The notes: generated by a model from the letters alone, not told the origin. Counted from the stretch's first letter, positions 32,228 to 40,786 are shown. The stretch: 49,200 nucleotides of DNA from Virgibacillus indicus (GCF_002266285.1 NZ_NPMS01000014.1:1-49200); one strand, 5' to 3'. Numbers and translations are program-made.

Positions 32228-32264
32228 GAACATGACACCAGAAGAAATGGATCATGTTCTTTTT
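32228..32264 (+). terminator. Intrinsic terminator
   Basis: GAACATGA (32228-32235) pairs with TCATGTTC (32252-32259), then TTTTT. Confidence 0.82.
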
Positions 32265-32287
32265 GTGTTTAAAAAAGGAGCAGTTAA

Positions 32288-32662
32288 ATGAACAGCCCAA
32301 TCCAAAATAAGATTAATACAATTTTTGTTCATGTTAGTGATTTACCACGCTCAGTAAAATGGTATTCCGAGTTACTGGGACAGGATTATGATCTGGATGA
32401 AGTGAAAAAGCCTGTATACAATCTGAAGATAGACCATCATACTGGCTTGACTTTAGACGCAGGTCCAATTGGAGTTGAAAAGAAAAATGGGGCATCCTCG
32501 CATCCTCTATTCAATTTTCATACGGAAGATATCAGTCTGGCCTATAATTATGTGGAAAAATTAGGTTATAAAATTGAAGAGGAAATTACAGCATTTGATG
32601 ATTTTTCCTTCTTTATCATAAATGATCCAGACCATAATATTATTATGATTTGTACAGGATAA
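32288..32662 (+). CDS. VOC-superfamily protein
   Basis: 124 residues. The first half opens INTIFVHVSDLPRSVKWYSELLG and the second half has NFHTEDISLAYNYVEKLGYKI with FDDFSFFIINDPDHNIIMI, the classic paired VOC modules. A His in the first strand and Asp-rich end could bind metal. Start set by AAAAAAGGAG. Enzyme activity unknown. Confidence 0.87.
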   Translation: MNSPIQNKINTIFVHVSDLPRSVKWYSELLGQDYDLDEVKKPVYNLKIDHHTGLTLDAGPIGVEKKNGASSHPLFNFHTEDISLAYNYVEKLGYKIEEEITAFDDFSFFIINDPDHNIIMICTG

Positions 32663-32701
32663 GAGTTTATCCTGAGATTAGCCCATATTAATAAAACAAT
32701 A

Positions 32702-32732
32702 TGATAGAATTATTATATTGATAGAATTATTA
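32702..32732. promoter_or_regulatory. Direct repeat upstream of the GlcD-like gene
   Basis: TGATAGAATTATTA occurs at 32702-32715 and again at 32719-32732, a 17-bp spacing, 37 nt before the start. It may be a tandem regulator site or slippage. Confidence 0.35.
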
Positions 32733-32768
32733 AACAAATTTTGCCTGAGAAGCTAAGGAGCTGAATCT

Positions 32769-34160
32769 ATGAGTCTATATGAAGAACTGGAAAAAGCGCT
32801 ATCACCAGAGCGCGTAACAAAAAACGAAACAATTCTTGCATTACATAGTAAGGATGAATCCTATCATACACCACATTTACCAGATGTTGTCGTATTTCCT
32901 GAGAATAGTGATGAAGTAAGTGAGGTTATGAAACTTGCAAATAAATACGAAACATCTGTTGTTCCGTTTGGTCTTGGTTCCAGCCTTGAGGGTAATATGA
33001 TTCCATATGAAAAAGGAATTATGATTGACTTTTCAATGATGAATAAAATACTGGAGGTGAGGGCGGAGGATTTTCTTGTGAAAGTCCAGCCAGGGGTTAC
33101 GCGGACACAGTTGGAAAAAGAACTGAAAAAACATGGATTATTTTTTTCAGTGGATCCGGGAGCTGATGCGACGCTTGGTGGGATGGCTGCCACAAATGCG
33201 AGTGGCACAACATCTGTAAAATATGGTATTATGCGTGATAATGTTCGTGATTTAGAGGTTGTTCTTGCAGATGGGACAGTTATTCATACCGGAGGCTTGG
33301 CTGCTAAATCCTCTTCTGGTTTTCATCTAAATGGAATTTTTATTGGATCTGAAGGAACATTAGGTTGTTTTACGGAACTAACCTTAAAGGTGCATGGAAT
33401 ACCTGAACATGTGATGGCAGGAAGAGCGGCGTTTGATACAGTGGAGGATGCAGTGGATGCTGTTATAGGTATTTTGCAGGCTGGCATTCCTGTTGCCCGA
33501 GTCGAACTGGTTGATGAGCAATCAATGAAACAAATTAATACGTATAGTGAAACTGATTATAAAGAAGTGCCTACATTGTTTCTCGAATTTCATGGGAATG
33601 AAGCAGGATTAGAGCAGGATGTTGGGTTCACGAAAGAAATAGTAAGTGATTTTAATTGCAAAGAACTGACTTTTGAAACAAACACTGCTGCCAGAAACCG
33701 ATTATGGGAAGCCCGCCACAATGCAGCATATGCTTATATACATGGGAATCCAGGGAAAAGGCAAATGGTAACAGATGTCTGTCTGCCAATTTCTGAATTG
33801 GCTGGGGCCATTAAAGATGCACGAGCTGCTGTTGAAGCTTCAGGTCTTGTTGGCGGAATCGTTGGTCATGTTGGTGATGGCAACTATCATATCCTATTAA
33901 TGATTGATGTAAATAATCCATCAGATATTGATAAAGCTAATCAGGTTAATGAGCATATTGTTGGTTATGCACTTGCAAGGGGAGGTACATGCACTGGTGA
34001 GCACGGTGTTGGTGTAGGCAAACAGAAATATCAGGAGCAAGAACATGGAGCTGCGCTTGATGTGATGCGAAAGATTAAATCAGCCTTGGACCCTGCTAGG
34101 CTTCTTAACCCTGGAAAAGTTGTTGATATGGCTATGTCAAAAAGCAGCAGGAAGCCTTGA
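32769..34160 (+). CDS. FAD-linked D-2-hydroxyacid oxidase (GlcD / D-lactate dehydrogenase-like)
   Basis: 463 residues. The N-terminal FAD-binding domain has VVFPENSDEVSEVM, GLGSSLEGN, FFSVDPGADATLGGMAATNASG and GSEGTLG. The C-terminal FAD-linked oxidase domain has IVGHVGDGNYHILL and TGEHGVGVGK. Members oxidise glycolate or D-lactate and pass electrons to a quinone or ferredoxin-like partner. No GlcE/GlcF genes are near, so it may be a stand-alone D-lactate dehydrogenase. AAGGAGCTGAAT gives the start. Confidence 0.87.
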   Translation: MSLYEELEKALSPERVTKNETILALHSKDESYHTPHLPDVVVFPENSDEVSEVMKLANKYETSVVPFGLGSSLEGNMIPYEKGIMIDFSMMNKILEVRAEDFLVKVQPGVTRTQLEKELKKHGLFFSVDPGADATLGGMAATNASGTTSVKYGIMRDNVRDLEVVLADGTVIHTGGLAAKSSSGFHLNGIFIGSEGTLGCFTELTLKVHGIPEHVMAGRAAFDTVEDAVDAVIGILQAGIPVARVELVDEQSMKQINTYSETDYKEVPTLFLEFHGNEAGLEQDVGFTKEIVSDFNCKELTFETNTAARNRLWEARHNAAYAYIHGNPGKRQMVTDVCLPISELAGAIKDARAAVEASGLVGGIVGHVGDGNYHILLMIDVNNPSDIDKANQVNEHIVGYALARGGTCTGEHGVGVGKQKYQEQEHGAALDVMRKIKSALDPARLLNPGKVVDMAMSKSSRKP

Positions 34161-34192
34161 CATATAGGCCAATAACAGCCAGGAGGTAACAT

Positions 34193-34585
34193 ATGAGAGA
34201 AATCATCATCATATTGGCAGAGATCGTGAATACAATTCATGATATATTGATAGATATATTTGGCCTGCATCTGACAGACAAGCAGCTTCATTTCTGGGTG
34301 ATAGGCATTATTGGTATTGTAACCTTTTTCTTTGTTTATATTTTCTTTAAAATTGTAGAAATGCTTAAATGGAATATTACCATCCTGGCATTTATCTATA
34401 CATTTACTGTTATGGTTGTCCTGGTCTTTGCAATCGAACTGCAGCAGGCAATTACGAACAGGGGGAATATGGAATTTGCTGATGCCGTTATGGGTTTATG
34501 GGGATTTCTGGTGTTCTTTATAATTTATGCAGTTGCTGCTTTCATCATTTATTTGATTGTAAAATCCTTTAAAAGGGATAAATAA
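34193..34585 (+). CDS. Multi-span membrane protein, unknown
   Basis: 130 residues with about three strong hydrophobic spans (34-56, 63-81, 100-123) plus an amphipathic N-terminus. AGGAGGT lies ahead of the ATG. Located between the oxidase and nitroreductase genes at short spacing, so it may be co-transcribed with them. Family not recognised. Confidence 0.7.
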   Translation: MREIIIILAEIVNTIHDILIDIFGLHLTDKQLHFWVIGIIGIVTFFFVYIFFKIVEMLKWNITILAFIYTFTVMVVLVFAIELQQAITNRGNMEFADAVMGLWGFLVFFIIYAVAAFIIYLIVKSFKRDK

Positions 34586-34601
34586 AAAGGAGGAGAAACA
34601 T

Positions 34602-35135
34602 ATGAATGTTTTTCAAGCGATAGAGGCACGGCGTGAAATTACAAAATACTTAGATGAACCGATTCCTGCTGATACGTTAAAGAAAGTAGCGGATGCGGGA
34701 TTTTTTGCACCTTCCGGAAATAACTTGCCTTCCAAAAATTTGATTGTTGTACAAAATAGGGAATCATTGGATCGATTAGCCGAAACGACTCCATATATGA
34801 AATGGCTGAAAGAGGCACCAGCAGCGATTGTAGTCAGCGGGAAGCCGAAAGCAAGCAAATATTGGCTTCAGGATGCTTCGATAGCCTCTGCATTTATCTG
34901 GCTGGAAGCGGTAGAAGTTGGTTTAGGCGCGGCATTCGGGGCAGTTTATCATTCAGAAGACGAACAGGAATCAATTGATCGTGAAAATCATGTGAGAAAT
35001 CTTTTGGACATCCCTGGGGAATATCGTATTGTGGCAGTTTTAGGCCTCGGATATCCTGAAGAAACACCAAATCCAAAAAAACATTTACCAAGGGAAGATG
35101 TCGTCCATAATGAAAAATTTAATGGTGAAGGTTAA
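34602..35135 (+). CDS. Nitroreductase-family flavoprotein
   Basis: 177 residues. The FMN contacts are in AIEARREITKYLDEPI (Arg-rich start) and APSGNNLPSKNLIVV; the C-terminal block is VAVLGLGYPEETPNPKKHLPREDVVH. Family members reduce nitro groups, quinones or flavins with NAD(P)H. AGGAGGAGAAAC gives the start, 17 bp after the previous gene. Confidence 0.88.
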   Translation: MNVFQAIEARREITKYLDEPIPADTLKKVADAGFFAPSGNNLPSKNLIVVQNRESLDRLAETTPYMKWLKEAPAAIVVSGKPKASKYWLQDASIASAFIWLEAVEVGLGAAFGAVYHSEDEQESIDRENHVRNLLDIPGEYRIVAVLGLGYPEETPNPKKHLPREDVVHNEKFNGEG

Positions 35136-35182
35136 TATTTTTATATAAATTGTATAATCCAATCTTATACTATAATAAGAAT

Positions 35183-35299
35183 AATAAGGCACCGAGTAAC
35201 GGGAAACTACAGACCGCATAAAAATCGGATGACCAAAATCATGTTGTCTTACTGGAAGAAGTAATCGCTAACCTGGTCTGGCAGGCGGTTACTTCTTTT
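35183..35299 (+). ncRNA. Candidate small RNA with own promoter and terminator
   Basis: TTGTAT (35150-35155) and TATAAT (35171-35176; 15-nt spacer) precede a ~115-nt gene-free stretch that ends in the terminator hairpin at 35255-35299. Inside, CAGACC near 35210 can pair with GGTCTG near 35275, and ATGAC with GTTGTC. No coding frame. The hairpin also serves the gene on the other strand. Confidence 0.4.
35255..35299. terminator. Bidirectional terminator
   Basis: GAAGTAATCGCT pairs with GCGGTTACTTC (one G-U pair) followed by TTTTAATTTT; lies between convergent genes. Confidence 0.75.
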
Positions 35300-35303
35300 A
35301 ATT

Positions 35304-35789
35304 TTAAAATGAAATCATAAGATAAATAAGAACGACAAAACTGATTACTTCAACAGACTCTAATGCAGCAAGTCTGACTAACTCCCTTATTAAGGGTCTT
35401 TTATTTCCGTTTTCTGCTTCCTTCCAAAGAAAATCATCCGTGAAGATGTGCATCATTTCCCTGTATCCAATAAAAATCCCCCATAATAATGTAAAGATAC
35501 CAATACCTAGTGCTGTAAGCCAAGTATTTCCATAATCTGTGTTCCACAGCATATTCCATGAATGAATCGGTCCGAGAACGGTACCAAGTATTATTCCTGT
35601 TAGAACAACGAAGAAACCTGCCAATGTCAGAAAGTGATGGGACCATTTCATTAGCGTGATAAGAAATTGTCTTTGAATGGATAATGACAGTTTCATTGAT
35701 GCAGGATAGACGCCCCAGCCAATAAACATGATTCCGCCAGCCCAAACAATAGCAAGAAGTATATGAATTAAAAGAATAATTTCACGCAT
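35304..35789 (-). CDS. CopD-like four-span membrane protein
   Basis: About 161 residues from the ATG at 35789, which is well spaced from AAAGGGTGA. Four hydrophobic spans with His in the first and second (LLIHILLAIVWAGGIMFIG; LMKWSHHFLTLAGFFVVLTG) look like heme- or copper-binding CopD/YozB-type membrane domains. Upstream on its strand, about 57 bp away, is an FNR-like palindrome, which would fit a respiratory role. Substrate unknown. Confidence 0.65.
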   Translation of the reverse strand: MREIILLIHILLAIVWAGGIMFIGWGVYPASMKLSLSIQRQFLITLMKWSHHFLTLAGFFVVLTGIILGTVLGPIHSWNMLWNTDYGNTWLTALGIGIFTLLWGIFIGYREMMHIFTDDFLWKEAENGNKRPLIRELVRLAALESVEVISFVVLIYLMISF

Positions 35790-35845
35790 CCAAATCACCC
35801 TTTCATCTCCTCATATTCAGTGTAATACTGCTATTCCTCATTAAA

Positions 35846-35861
35846 TGTGATTATTATCACG
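35846..35861. promoter_or_regulatory. FNR/CRP-like site
   Basis: TGTGATTATTATCACG matches TGTGA-N6-TCACA with one mismatch. It lies upstream of the CopD-like gene (-) and between divergent genes. Confidence 0.5.
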
Positions 35862-35940
35862 TTTCCTTATTAAAAACCTTCAAAAATGTGAACAAAAAAT
35901 ATTTTTATTGTTTTATTAATTAGAAAAGTTTGATATAATA

Positions 35941-35960
35941 TTTGTGAATATATTCACAAA
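35941..35960. promoter_or_regulatory. Rex-type operator palindrome
   Basis: TTTGTGAATATATTCACAAA is a perfect palindrome containing TTGTGAA-N4-TTCACAA, the binding pattern of the NADH-sensing repressor Rex. It sits just downstream of an extended -10 (TGATATAAT, 35931-35939). Confidence 0.65.
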
Positions 35961-36039
35961 TTATGTTGTTCTGTTTTAATTTGCACTAAACATCCCTAGC
36001 GATTGAAGTTTCATATTATAATAGAAATGAGTTGATGAT

Positions 36040-36933
36040 ATGAAAAAGAAAGTGGTTTTAGCAGGTGGAACTGGCTTTATTGGAAAATACTTTGCGAAAA
36101 GACTTCATAATTTGGGATATGAAGTGATAATAATTTCTAGAAAGTCTCCTTATATAACTTGGGATAATTCAAAGGAAATCGTTGAATCCCTGGAAAACGC
36201 TGAGATGCTGATTAATCTTGCTGGGAAGTCAGTAAACTGTCGCTATAATTCCAAAAATAAAGAAGAAATCCTAATGTCCAGAATACATACAACCGAAACA
36301 CTTGGTAATGCAATAAAGGATTGTGAAAATCCACCATCATTATGGATAAATTCAAGTACAGCCACAATTTACAGGCATGCAGAAGATAGACCGATGACGG
36401 AAGAAGAAGGTGAAATTGGATCAGGCTTCTCGGTTGAGGTAGCGAAGAAATGGGAGCGGTCATTTTTTTCTTTTCAAGTCCCAGATACGAGACAAGCTGC
36501 TTTACGGACTGCGATCGTATTAGGTGAAGATGGGGGAGTGATAACCCCATACAAGTACTTGGTCAGATTTGGACTTGGAGGAGTTCAAGGGCCAGGACAT
36601 CAAAAATTCAGCTGGATTCATGTAGAAGACTTATTTAATATTATCCTTTTTCTAAGAGAGAAAGAGGAATTGAGTGGCGTATTCAACTGCGCATCTCCAA
36701 ATCCCATTACGAATCGGAATTTAATGGAACATTTGAGAAAAACAATGAATAGAAGAATCGGATTGCGCTCACCAAAATGGCTGCTGAAAATAGGAGCATT
36801 CTTTATTGGCACGGAAACGGAGCTGATTCTAAAAAGTCGCTGGGTTATCCCAGAGAAATTGGAAAGTGAAGGATTTACGTTCACATTTAATGATATTGGA
36901 GAGACACTCCAACAAATACTTAATAAACAATAA
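36040..36933 (+). CDS. TIGR01777-family NAD(P)-binding epimerase-like protein (YfhF/SulA-like)
   Basis: 297 residues of an extended short-chain dehydrogenase fold: VVLAGGTGFIGKYFAKRL at the N-terminus, LINLAGKSVNCRYN, a catalytic-region STATIYRHAEDRPMTEEEGEIG with Tyr, and a C-terminal DUF1731-like helix block (PKWLLKIGAFFIGTETELILKSRWVIPEKL). Function in the family is poorly known (inner-membrane or cell-division phenotypes in E. coli YfcH). It is 24 bp before the HAD gene, probably co-transcribed. Confidence 0.86.
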   Translation: MKKKVVLAGGTGFIGKYFAKRLHNLGYEVIIISRKSPYITWDNSKEIVESLENAEMLINLAGKSVNCRYNSKNKEEILMSRIHTTETLGNAIKDCENPPSLWINSSTATIYRHAEDRPMTEEEGEIGSGFSVEVAKKWERSFFSFQVPDTRQAALRTAIVLGEDGGVITPYKYLVRFGLGGVQGPGHQKFSWIHVEDLFNIILFLREKEELSGVFNCASPNPITNRNLMEHLRKTMNRRIGLRSPKWLLKIGAFFIGTETELILKSRWVIPEKLESEGFTFTFNDIGETLQQILNKQ

Positions 36934-36957
36934 CGCTAAATGAAAAGGGGAGTAACA

Positions 36958-37740
36958 ATGCTGAAAGCTATTATTTTTGATTTGGATGATACCCTGCTGT
37001 GGGATAATAAAAGTGTTAAAGAAGCATTTGTTTTGACGTGCAAGCTTGCTGAAGAAAAGTATGGTTTAAACACTGAAGAATTAGAGGGAAAAGTAAAAGA
37101 AAATGCAAGGAAGTTATATGCTTCCTATGATACATATGAATTCACACAAATGATTGGAATTAATCCATTTGAAGGGCTATGGGGGAACTTTTCCGATGCA
37201 GGAGAGTCTTTTCATAGATTGAAAGAAATTGTACCTTCCTACCGCAAAGACACTTGGACAAGAAGTTTACAGGATATGGGGATTGATGATCCTGAGTTTG
37301 GATATGTACTTGCCGAGACCTTTCCAGTGAAGCGGAAGGAGAATGCATTTGTATATGAGGATTCCTTTAGCGTTTTGGATCAGCTGAAAGGAAAGTATCA
37401 ATTGCTGCTGCTTACAAATGGCTCCCCTGATTTGCAGCAAACCAAGCTCAGGCTCACTCCTGAATTCACCCCATATTTTGAACACATCGTAGTTTCAGGA
37501 GCATTTGGAAAAGGGAAACCAGATCCTGCTATTTTTGAACATGCGCTCGAACTTCTCTCTGTTGAAAAAGAGGAAGTATTAATGGTGGGTGATAATTTAA
37601 ATACAGATATTCTCGGAGCCAATAGTGCAGGGATTGATTCAGTATGGGTTAATCGACATCAAAGGAAAAGCAGTGATATAACACCAACCTATGAGATTAA
37701 TCATTTAGAAGATCTATTGCCGCTTATCAAAAATAGGTAA
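36958..37740 (+). CDS. HAD hydrolase, YsaA-like (candidate phosphoserine phosphatase)
   Basis: 260 residues from the ATG at 36958, set by AAAAGGGGAG; an in-frame ATG at 36940 overlaps it. HAD motif I is IIFDLDDTLLW (nucleophile and acid Asp), motif II LLLTNGSP, motif III Lys in GKGKPDPAIF, motif IV VGDNLNTDILGA. B. subtilis YsaA, of the same length and style (from memory), is linked to phosphoserine phosphatase activity. Convergence with serA and an aminotransferase gene supports that reading here. Broad HAD specificity leaves alternatives open. Confidence 0.82.
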   Translation: MLKAIIFDLDDTLLWDNKSVKEAFVLTCKLAEEKYGLNTEELEGKVKENARKLYASYDTYEFTQMIGINPFEGLWGNFSDAGESFHRLKEIVPSYRKDTWTRSLQDMGIDDPEFGYVLAETFPVKRKENAFVYEDSFSVLDQLKGKYQLLLLTNGSPDLQQTKLRLTPEFTPYFEHIVVSGAFGKGKPDPAIFEHALELLSVEKEEVLMVGDNLNTDILGANSAGIDSVWVNRHQRKSSDITPTYEINHLEDLLPLIKNR

Positions 37741-37762
37741 ATTCTTTTAGAGATAAAAAACA

Positions 37763-37806
37763 AAAGATCACTTTTGAAATCGTCAGCAATTTCAGAAGTG
37801 ATCTTT
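37763..37806. terminator. Bidirectional terminator
   Basis: AAAGATCACTTTTGAAAT pairs with ATTTCAGAAGTGATCTTT (one mismatch) between the HAD and serA genes. Confidence 0.82.
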
Positions 37807-37851
37807 ACTAATTTCAACCCTAAAAGAAAACTATTACAGTTAAGGTAGTAT

Positions 37852-39435
37852 TTACAGGTCAATTGCGAATACTTCTTTGATCTCTTCAATAGATTTTAAA
37901 ATAGCCAGTTCTTCGTTTTCCATATGCTTATCGACTGAGAGGATCATAATAGCATTTCCGCCAATATCGGATCGGTCTACCTGCATTGTCGCAATATTAA
38001 TGTCATGCTGTGCTAAAAGGCTTCCCATTTTCCCAATTACCCCTGGCTGGTCTTTATGATGAATAACAACAATATGGCCCTTCGGTGTGAAATCAACACT
38101 ATATTCTTCTACTTTAACGAACCTTGGCCCCAGACCATTCAGAAGTGTACCTGAAACACTGCGTTTCTCTGACTTTGTTTTTATTTCTACTTTTAGCAAA
38201 TTAGTAAATCCTTTTGCTGTAGAGGTTTTATTTTCATGAATTGTAATTCCTCTTCGCTCAGCAAGATAAAGGGCATTCACATCGTTTACATGATTTCCCA
38301 GGTGACGCTTCAGTAATCCTTTTACTGTATTTCTGGTCAATGGTGAAACTTCAAATGCAGACAACTCCCCAGAGTAATAGACATTTATTTCTTCTACTAC
38401 TTCTTCTGTTAAATGTATAAGGAATTCTCCTAATTTTTCTGCCATATGAAAATAGGGTTCGATTTTACTTAATACATCTCTTGGTACAGATGGAAGGTTA
38501 ACCGGATTTTTTACAGAATCCACAGTTAAAAAGCTGATTACATCCTCGCAGACATCGATTGCGACACTCTCCTGGGCTTCGATGGTGCTTGCACCTAAAT
38601 GTGGTGTAGCAATTACTTCCGGCAATTCCAATAGTTTATTATCCAGAAACGGTTCTTCCTCAAAAACATCCAATGCGGCACCAGCAACTTTTTTGGAAAC
38701 GATAGCTTCATATAAAGCGTCCTCGTCAATAATTCCTCCACGTGCACAATTTACAATTTGGACTCCGGGTTTCATAAGTTGAAATGCTTCCGTATTCAGC
38801 AGGTGCCTTGTGTCTTTCAATAATGGTGTATGTATCGTTATGAAATCGGCAGCCTGCAATACTTCCTGCAAAGTACCAGAGCCGATTCCCATATTATCAG
38901 CTTTTTCCTTGGTTAAAAACGGATCATATGCGATAATGTCCATTCGCTGTCCTTTTGCTCTGTGAGCAACTTCGGCACCGATTCTTCCAAGCCCGACAAT
39001 TCCCAGGGTTTTATTTTTTAATTCAACACCAATGTATTTTTTCCGGTCCCATTTCCGGTTCTTTAATGAATTATAGGCCTGTGGGATTTTTCGGGAAAGG
39101 GCCATAATCATTGCCATCGTGTGCTCGGCAGCAGAGTTTGTATTTCCATTTGGAGCATTGACAACAATGATTCCATGCTCAGTTGCCGCATCTAAATCGA
39201 TATTATCCACACCAACACCGGCGCGTCCAATGATTTTTAATTTGGAAGCTTTGCTTAGCAGGTTTCGCGTTACTTGTGTTTGACTTCTGACGAGCAATGC
39301 ATCAAATTCTCCGATCTTTTCTTCCAGTTCCTGTGGCGTCAGATTTGTATCAATTACAATATTCATATTATCTGCGTTTCGAAGTGGCTGAATTCCATCC
39401 TCACTAAGTGGATCAGCAATCAGTATATTAAACAT
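37852..39435 (-). CDS. serA: D-3-phosphoglycerate dehydrogenase
   Basis: 527 residues from the ATG at 39435, which follows CAGGAGGT; a longer in-frame start has no ribosome site. It oxidises 3-phosphoglycerate to phosphohydroxypyruvate, the first step of serine synthesis. The NAD-binding fold is GIVGLGRIG (146-153). Catalytic Arg232 (ARGGIIDE), Glu261 (DVFEEEP) and His279 (TPHLGAST) can be placed. The long form carries an intervening ASB domain and a C-terminal ACT domain (about 455-527), which usually bind serine for feedback control. It lies 18-60 bp downstream of the aminotransferase gene, probably one operon. Confidence 0.95.
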   Translation of the reverse strand: MFNILIADPLSEDGIQPLRNADNMNIVIDTNLTPQELEEKIGEFDALLVRSQTQVTRNLLSKASKLKIIGRAGVGVDNIDLDAATEHGIIVVNAPNGNTNSAAEHTMAMIMALSRKIPQAYNSLKNRKWDRKKYIGVELKNKTLGIVGLGRIGAEVAHRAKGQRMDIIAYDPFLTKEKADNMGIGSGTLQEVLQAADFITIHTPLLKDTRHLLNTEAFQLMKPGVQIVNCARGGIIDEDALYEAIVSKKVAGAALDVFEEEPFLDNKLLELPEVIATPHLGASTIEAQESVAIDVCEDVISFLTVDSVKNPVNLPSVPRDVLSKIEPYFHMAEKLGEFLIHLTEEVVEEINVYYSGELSAFEVSPLTRNTVKGLLKRHLGNHVNDVNALYLAERRGITIHENKTSTAKGFTNLLKVEIKTKSEKRSVSGTLLNGLGPRFVKVEEYSVDFTPKGHIVVIHHKDQPGVIGKMGSLLAQHDINIATMQVDRSDIGGNAIMILSVDKHMENEELAILKSIEEIKEVFAIDL

Positions 39436-39494
39436 CCGTTGAACCTCCTGTAAAGTTGTTCCATATGAAAATTTCAAGCAAATTTATCCAGGTC

Positions 39495-40640
39495 CTATCC
39501 CAGATATATCTCTTGAGCGGCACGAGTTCCTTTTCCGAGTTCGATATTTCCTCCAGCTTTTTTAATTCCGATTTCTATTATACTGATAACCTGAAGTACA
39601 TCAGCAGGTGAACAGTAACCCATATGGCCAATCCGGAAAATCTCACCCTTCATATGCTGCTGCCCTCCGGCTACACTTAAATTGAAGTCTTTTTTAAGTA
39701 ACCTTCTTAAATCTTCAGCCCGAAAATCGCCAGGCTTGATAGCTGTAACAGTAGGGGAGGCAGCCGTATCATTTGTCAGTAAAGGAATCTGTAATGCGCG
39801 AAATGCTGATCTGGTCATTTCCTTCATTAATTGATGTCTTTTGTATACCTCTTCAAGTCCTTCTTCCTGCATTAATTTTAGTACCTGCTTCAACCCAAAT
39901 AATAAGGACAATGCAGGGGTAAACGGGGTGGAATCTTTTGCGAGGTTATCCCGGTATTTTTTGAGATCTAAATAGAATCTGGACTGCTTATTTTCTTCAA
40001 TGGTCTTCCAGGCCCGTTGACTTACTGCCAAAAATGTTAATCCCGCTGGAAGCATCATTGCCTTTTGTGAGCCAGTAACCAGGATATCGATACCCCAATC
40101 ATCCATTTTTGTTTTCACTCCGCCTACACAGGAAACGCCATCAACAATGAATAATGCATCTGAGTATGTATGTACAATTTTTGCAATTTCATCAACCGGG
40201 TTTAATACGCCAGTGGAGGTTTCGCAATAAGTCGCAAATACTGCTTTAATCCCGGAATGACTTTTAAGATAGTCTTTAATAACATCCGGATTTACAGCTT
40301 CACCCCATGCAGTATCAATCCGATGGACATTGGTTTTATATTCATTGCAAATTTTAGCGAAACGATCTCCAAAAGCACCTGTTACGATTACCAGAACTTC
40401 ATCTCCAGACGAAACTGTATTTACTACTGCCGCCTCGAGGCCCGCAGTTCCACTCCCAGCAATCAAAAGTATATCCTGTTTTGTGCCAAATACGGTTTTT
40501 AGTTCCGGTTTGATTTGCTGAAGCAATTCTTTGGTTTCCAGTCCCCTGTGTCCAATCATTGGCTGACTCATTGCCCGCTGGACGCTTGGGGGAATCGGAC
40601 TTGGACCAGGGATACGTAATATTTGCTGATCGGCTAGCAT
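39495..40640 (-). CDS. Class V aminotransferase (SerC-like role; alanine-glyoxylate type)
   Basis: 381 residues of the PLP fold-type I, alanine:glyoxylate/serine:pyruvate branch. PLP Lys193 is in TGSQKAMMLPAG, Asp167 is in FIVDGVSC, and the N-terminus LRIPGPSPIPPSV is typical. Several Bacillaceae and archaea use this enzyme type in place of classical SerC to make phosphoserine; its place directly before serA supports that. GGGAGGGG lies 8 nt before the ATG. The promoter carries a large palindrome (40656-40693). Confidence 0.85.
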   Translation of the reverse strand: MLADQQILRIPGPSPIPPSVQRAMSQPMIGHRGLETKELLQQIKPELKTVFGTKQDILLIAGSGTAGLEAAVVNTVSSGDEVLVIVTGAFGDRFAKICNEYKTNVHRIDTAWGEAVNPDVIKDYLKSHSGIKAVFATYCETSTGVLNPVDEIAKIVHTYSDALFIVDGVSCVGGVKTKMDDWGIDILVTGSQKAMMLPAGLTFLAVSQRAWKTIEENKQSRFYLDLKKYRDNLAKDSTPFTPALSLLFGLKQVLKLMQEEGLEEVYKRHQLMKEMTRSAFRALQIPLLTNDTAASPTVTAIKPGDFRAEDLRRLLKKDFNLSVAGGQQHMKGEIFRIGHMGYCSPADVLQVISIIEIGIKKAGGNIELGKGTRAAQEIYLG

Positions 40641-40655
40641 ACTTCATGCCCCTCC

Positions 40656-40693
40656 CTATGCTGAAAATATTTATTAAATAATTTTCAGCATAG
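40656..40693. promoter_or_regulatory. 13-bp arm palindrome over the aminotransferase/serA promoter
   Basis: CTATGCTGAAAAT (40656-40668) and ATTTTCAGCATAG (40681-40693), perfect arms 12 nt apart. The second arm covers the -10 of the minus-strand promoter and the other abuts the ribosome site. Either an operator or a 5' UTR hairpin. Confidence 0.7.
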
Positions 40694-40714
40694 CAGAACT
40701 TTACTAATTGTCAA
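40687..40714 (-). promoter_or_regulatory. Sigma-A promoter of the serine operon
   Basis: On the minus strand TTGACA (40714-40709), 16 nt, TATGCT (40692-40687). The transcript would start near 40680, inside the palindrome. Confidence 0.6.
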
Positions 40715-40771
40715 TATAGTGCATCAATTGTAATTATTAGTTTATTGCTTATAAATTCAGCACTTTAGCGA

Positions 40772-40786
40772 ATGAAAGCGGTTAAA
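40772..40786 (-). promoter_or_regulatory. cre-like site
   Basis: ATGAAAGCGGTTAAA fits the CcpA consensus WTGNAARCGNWWWCA except for one position. It lies about 60 bp upstream of the -35 of the serine operon promoter. Confidence 0.35.

Noticed and set aside
35187..35230. Short resemblance to a 16S rRNA segment (GGGAAACT ... ACCGCATAA)
   Set aside because: Only a few words match and the rest does not; taken as chance.
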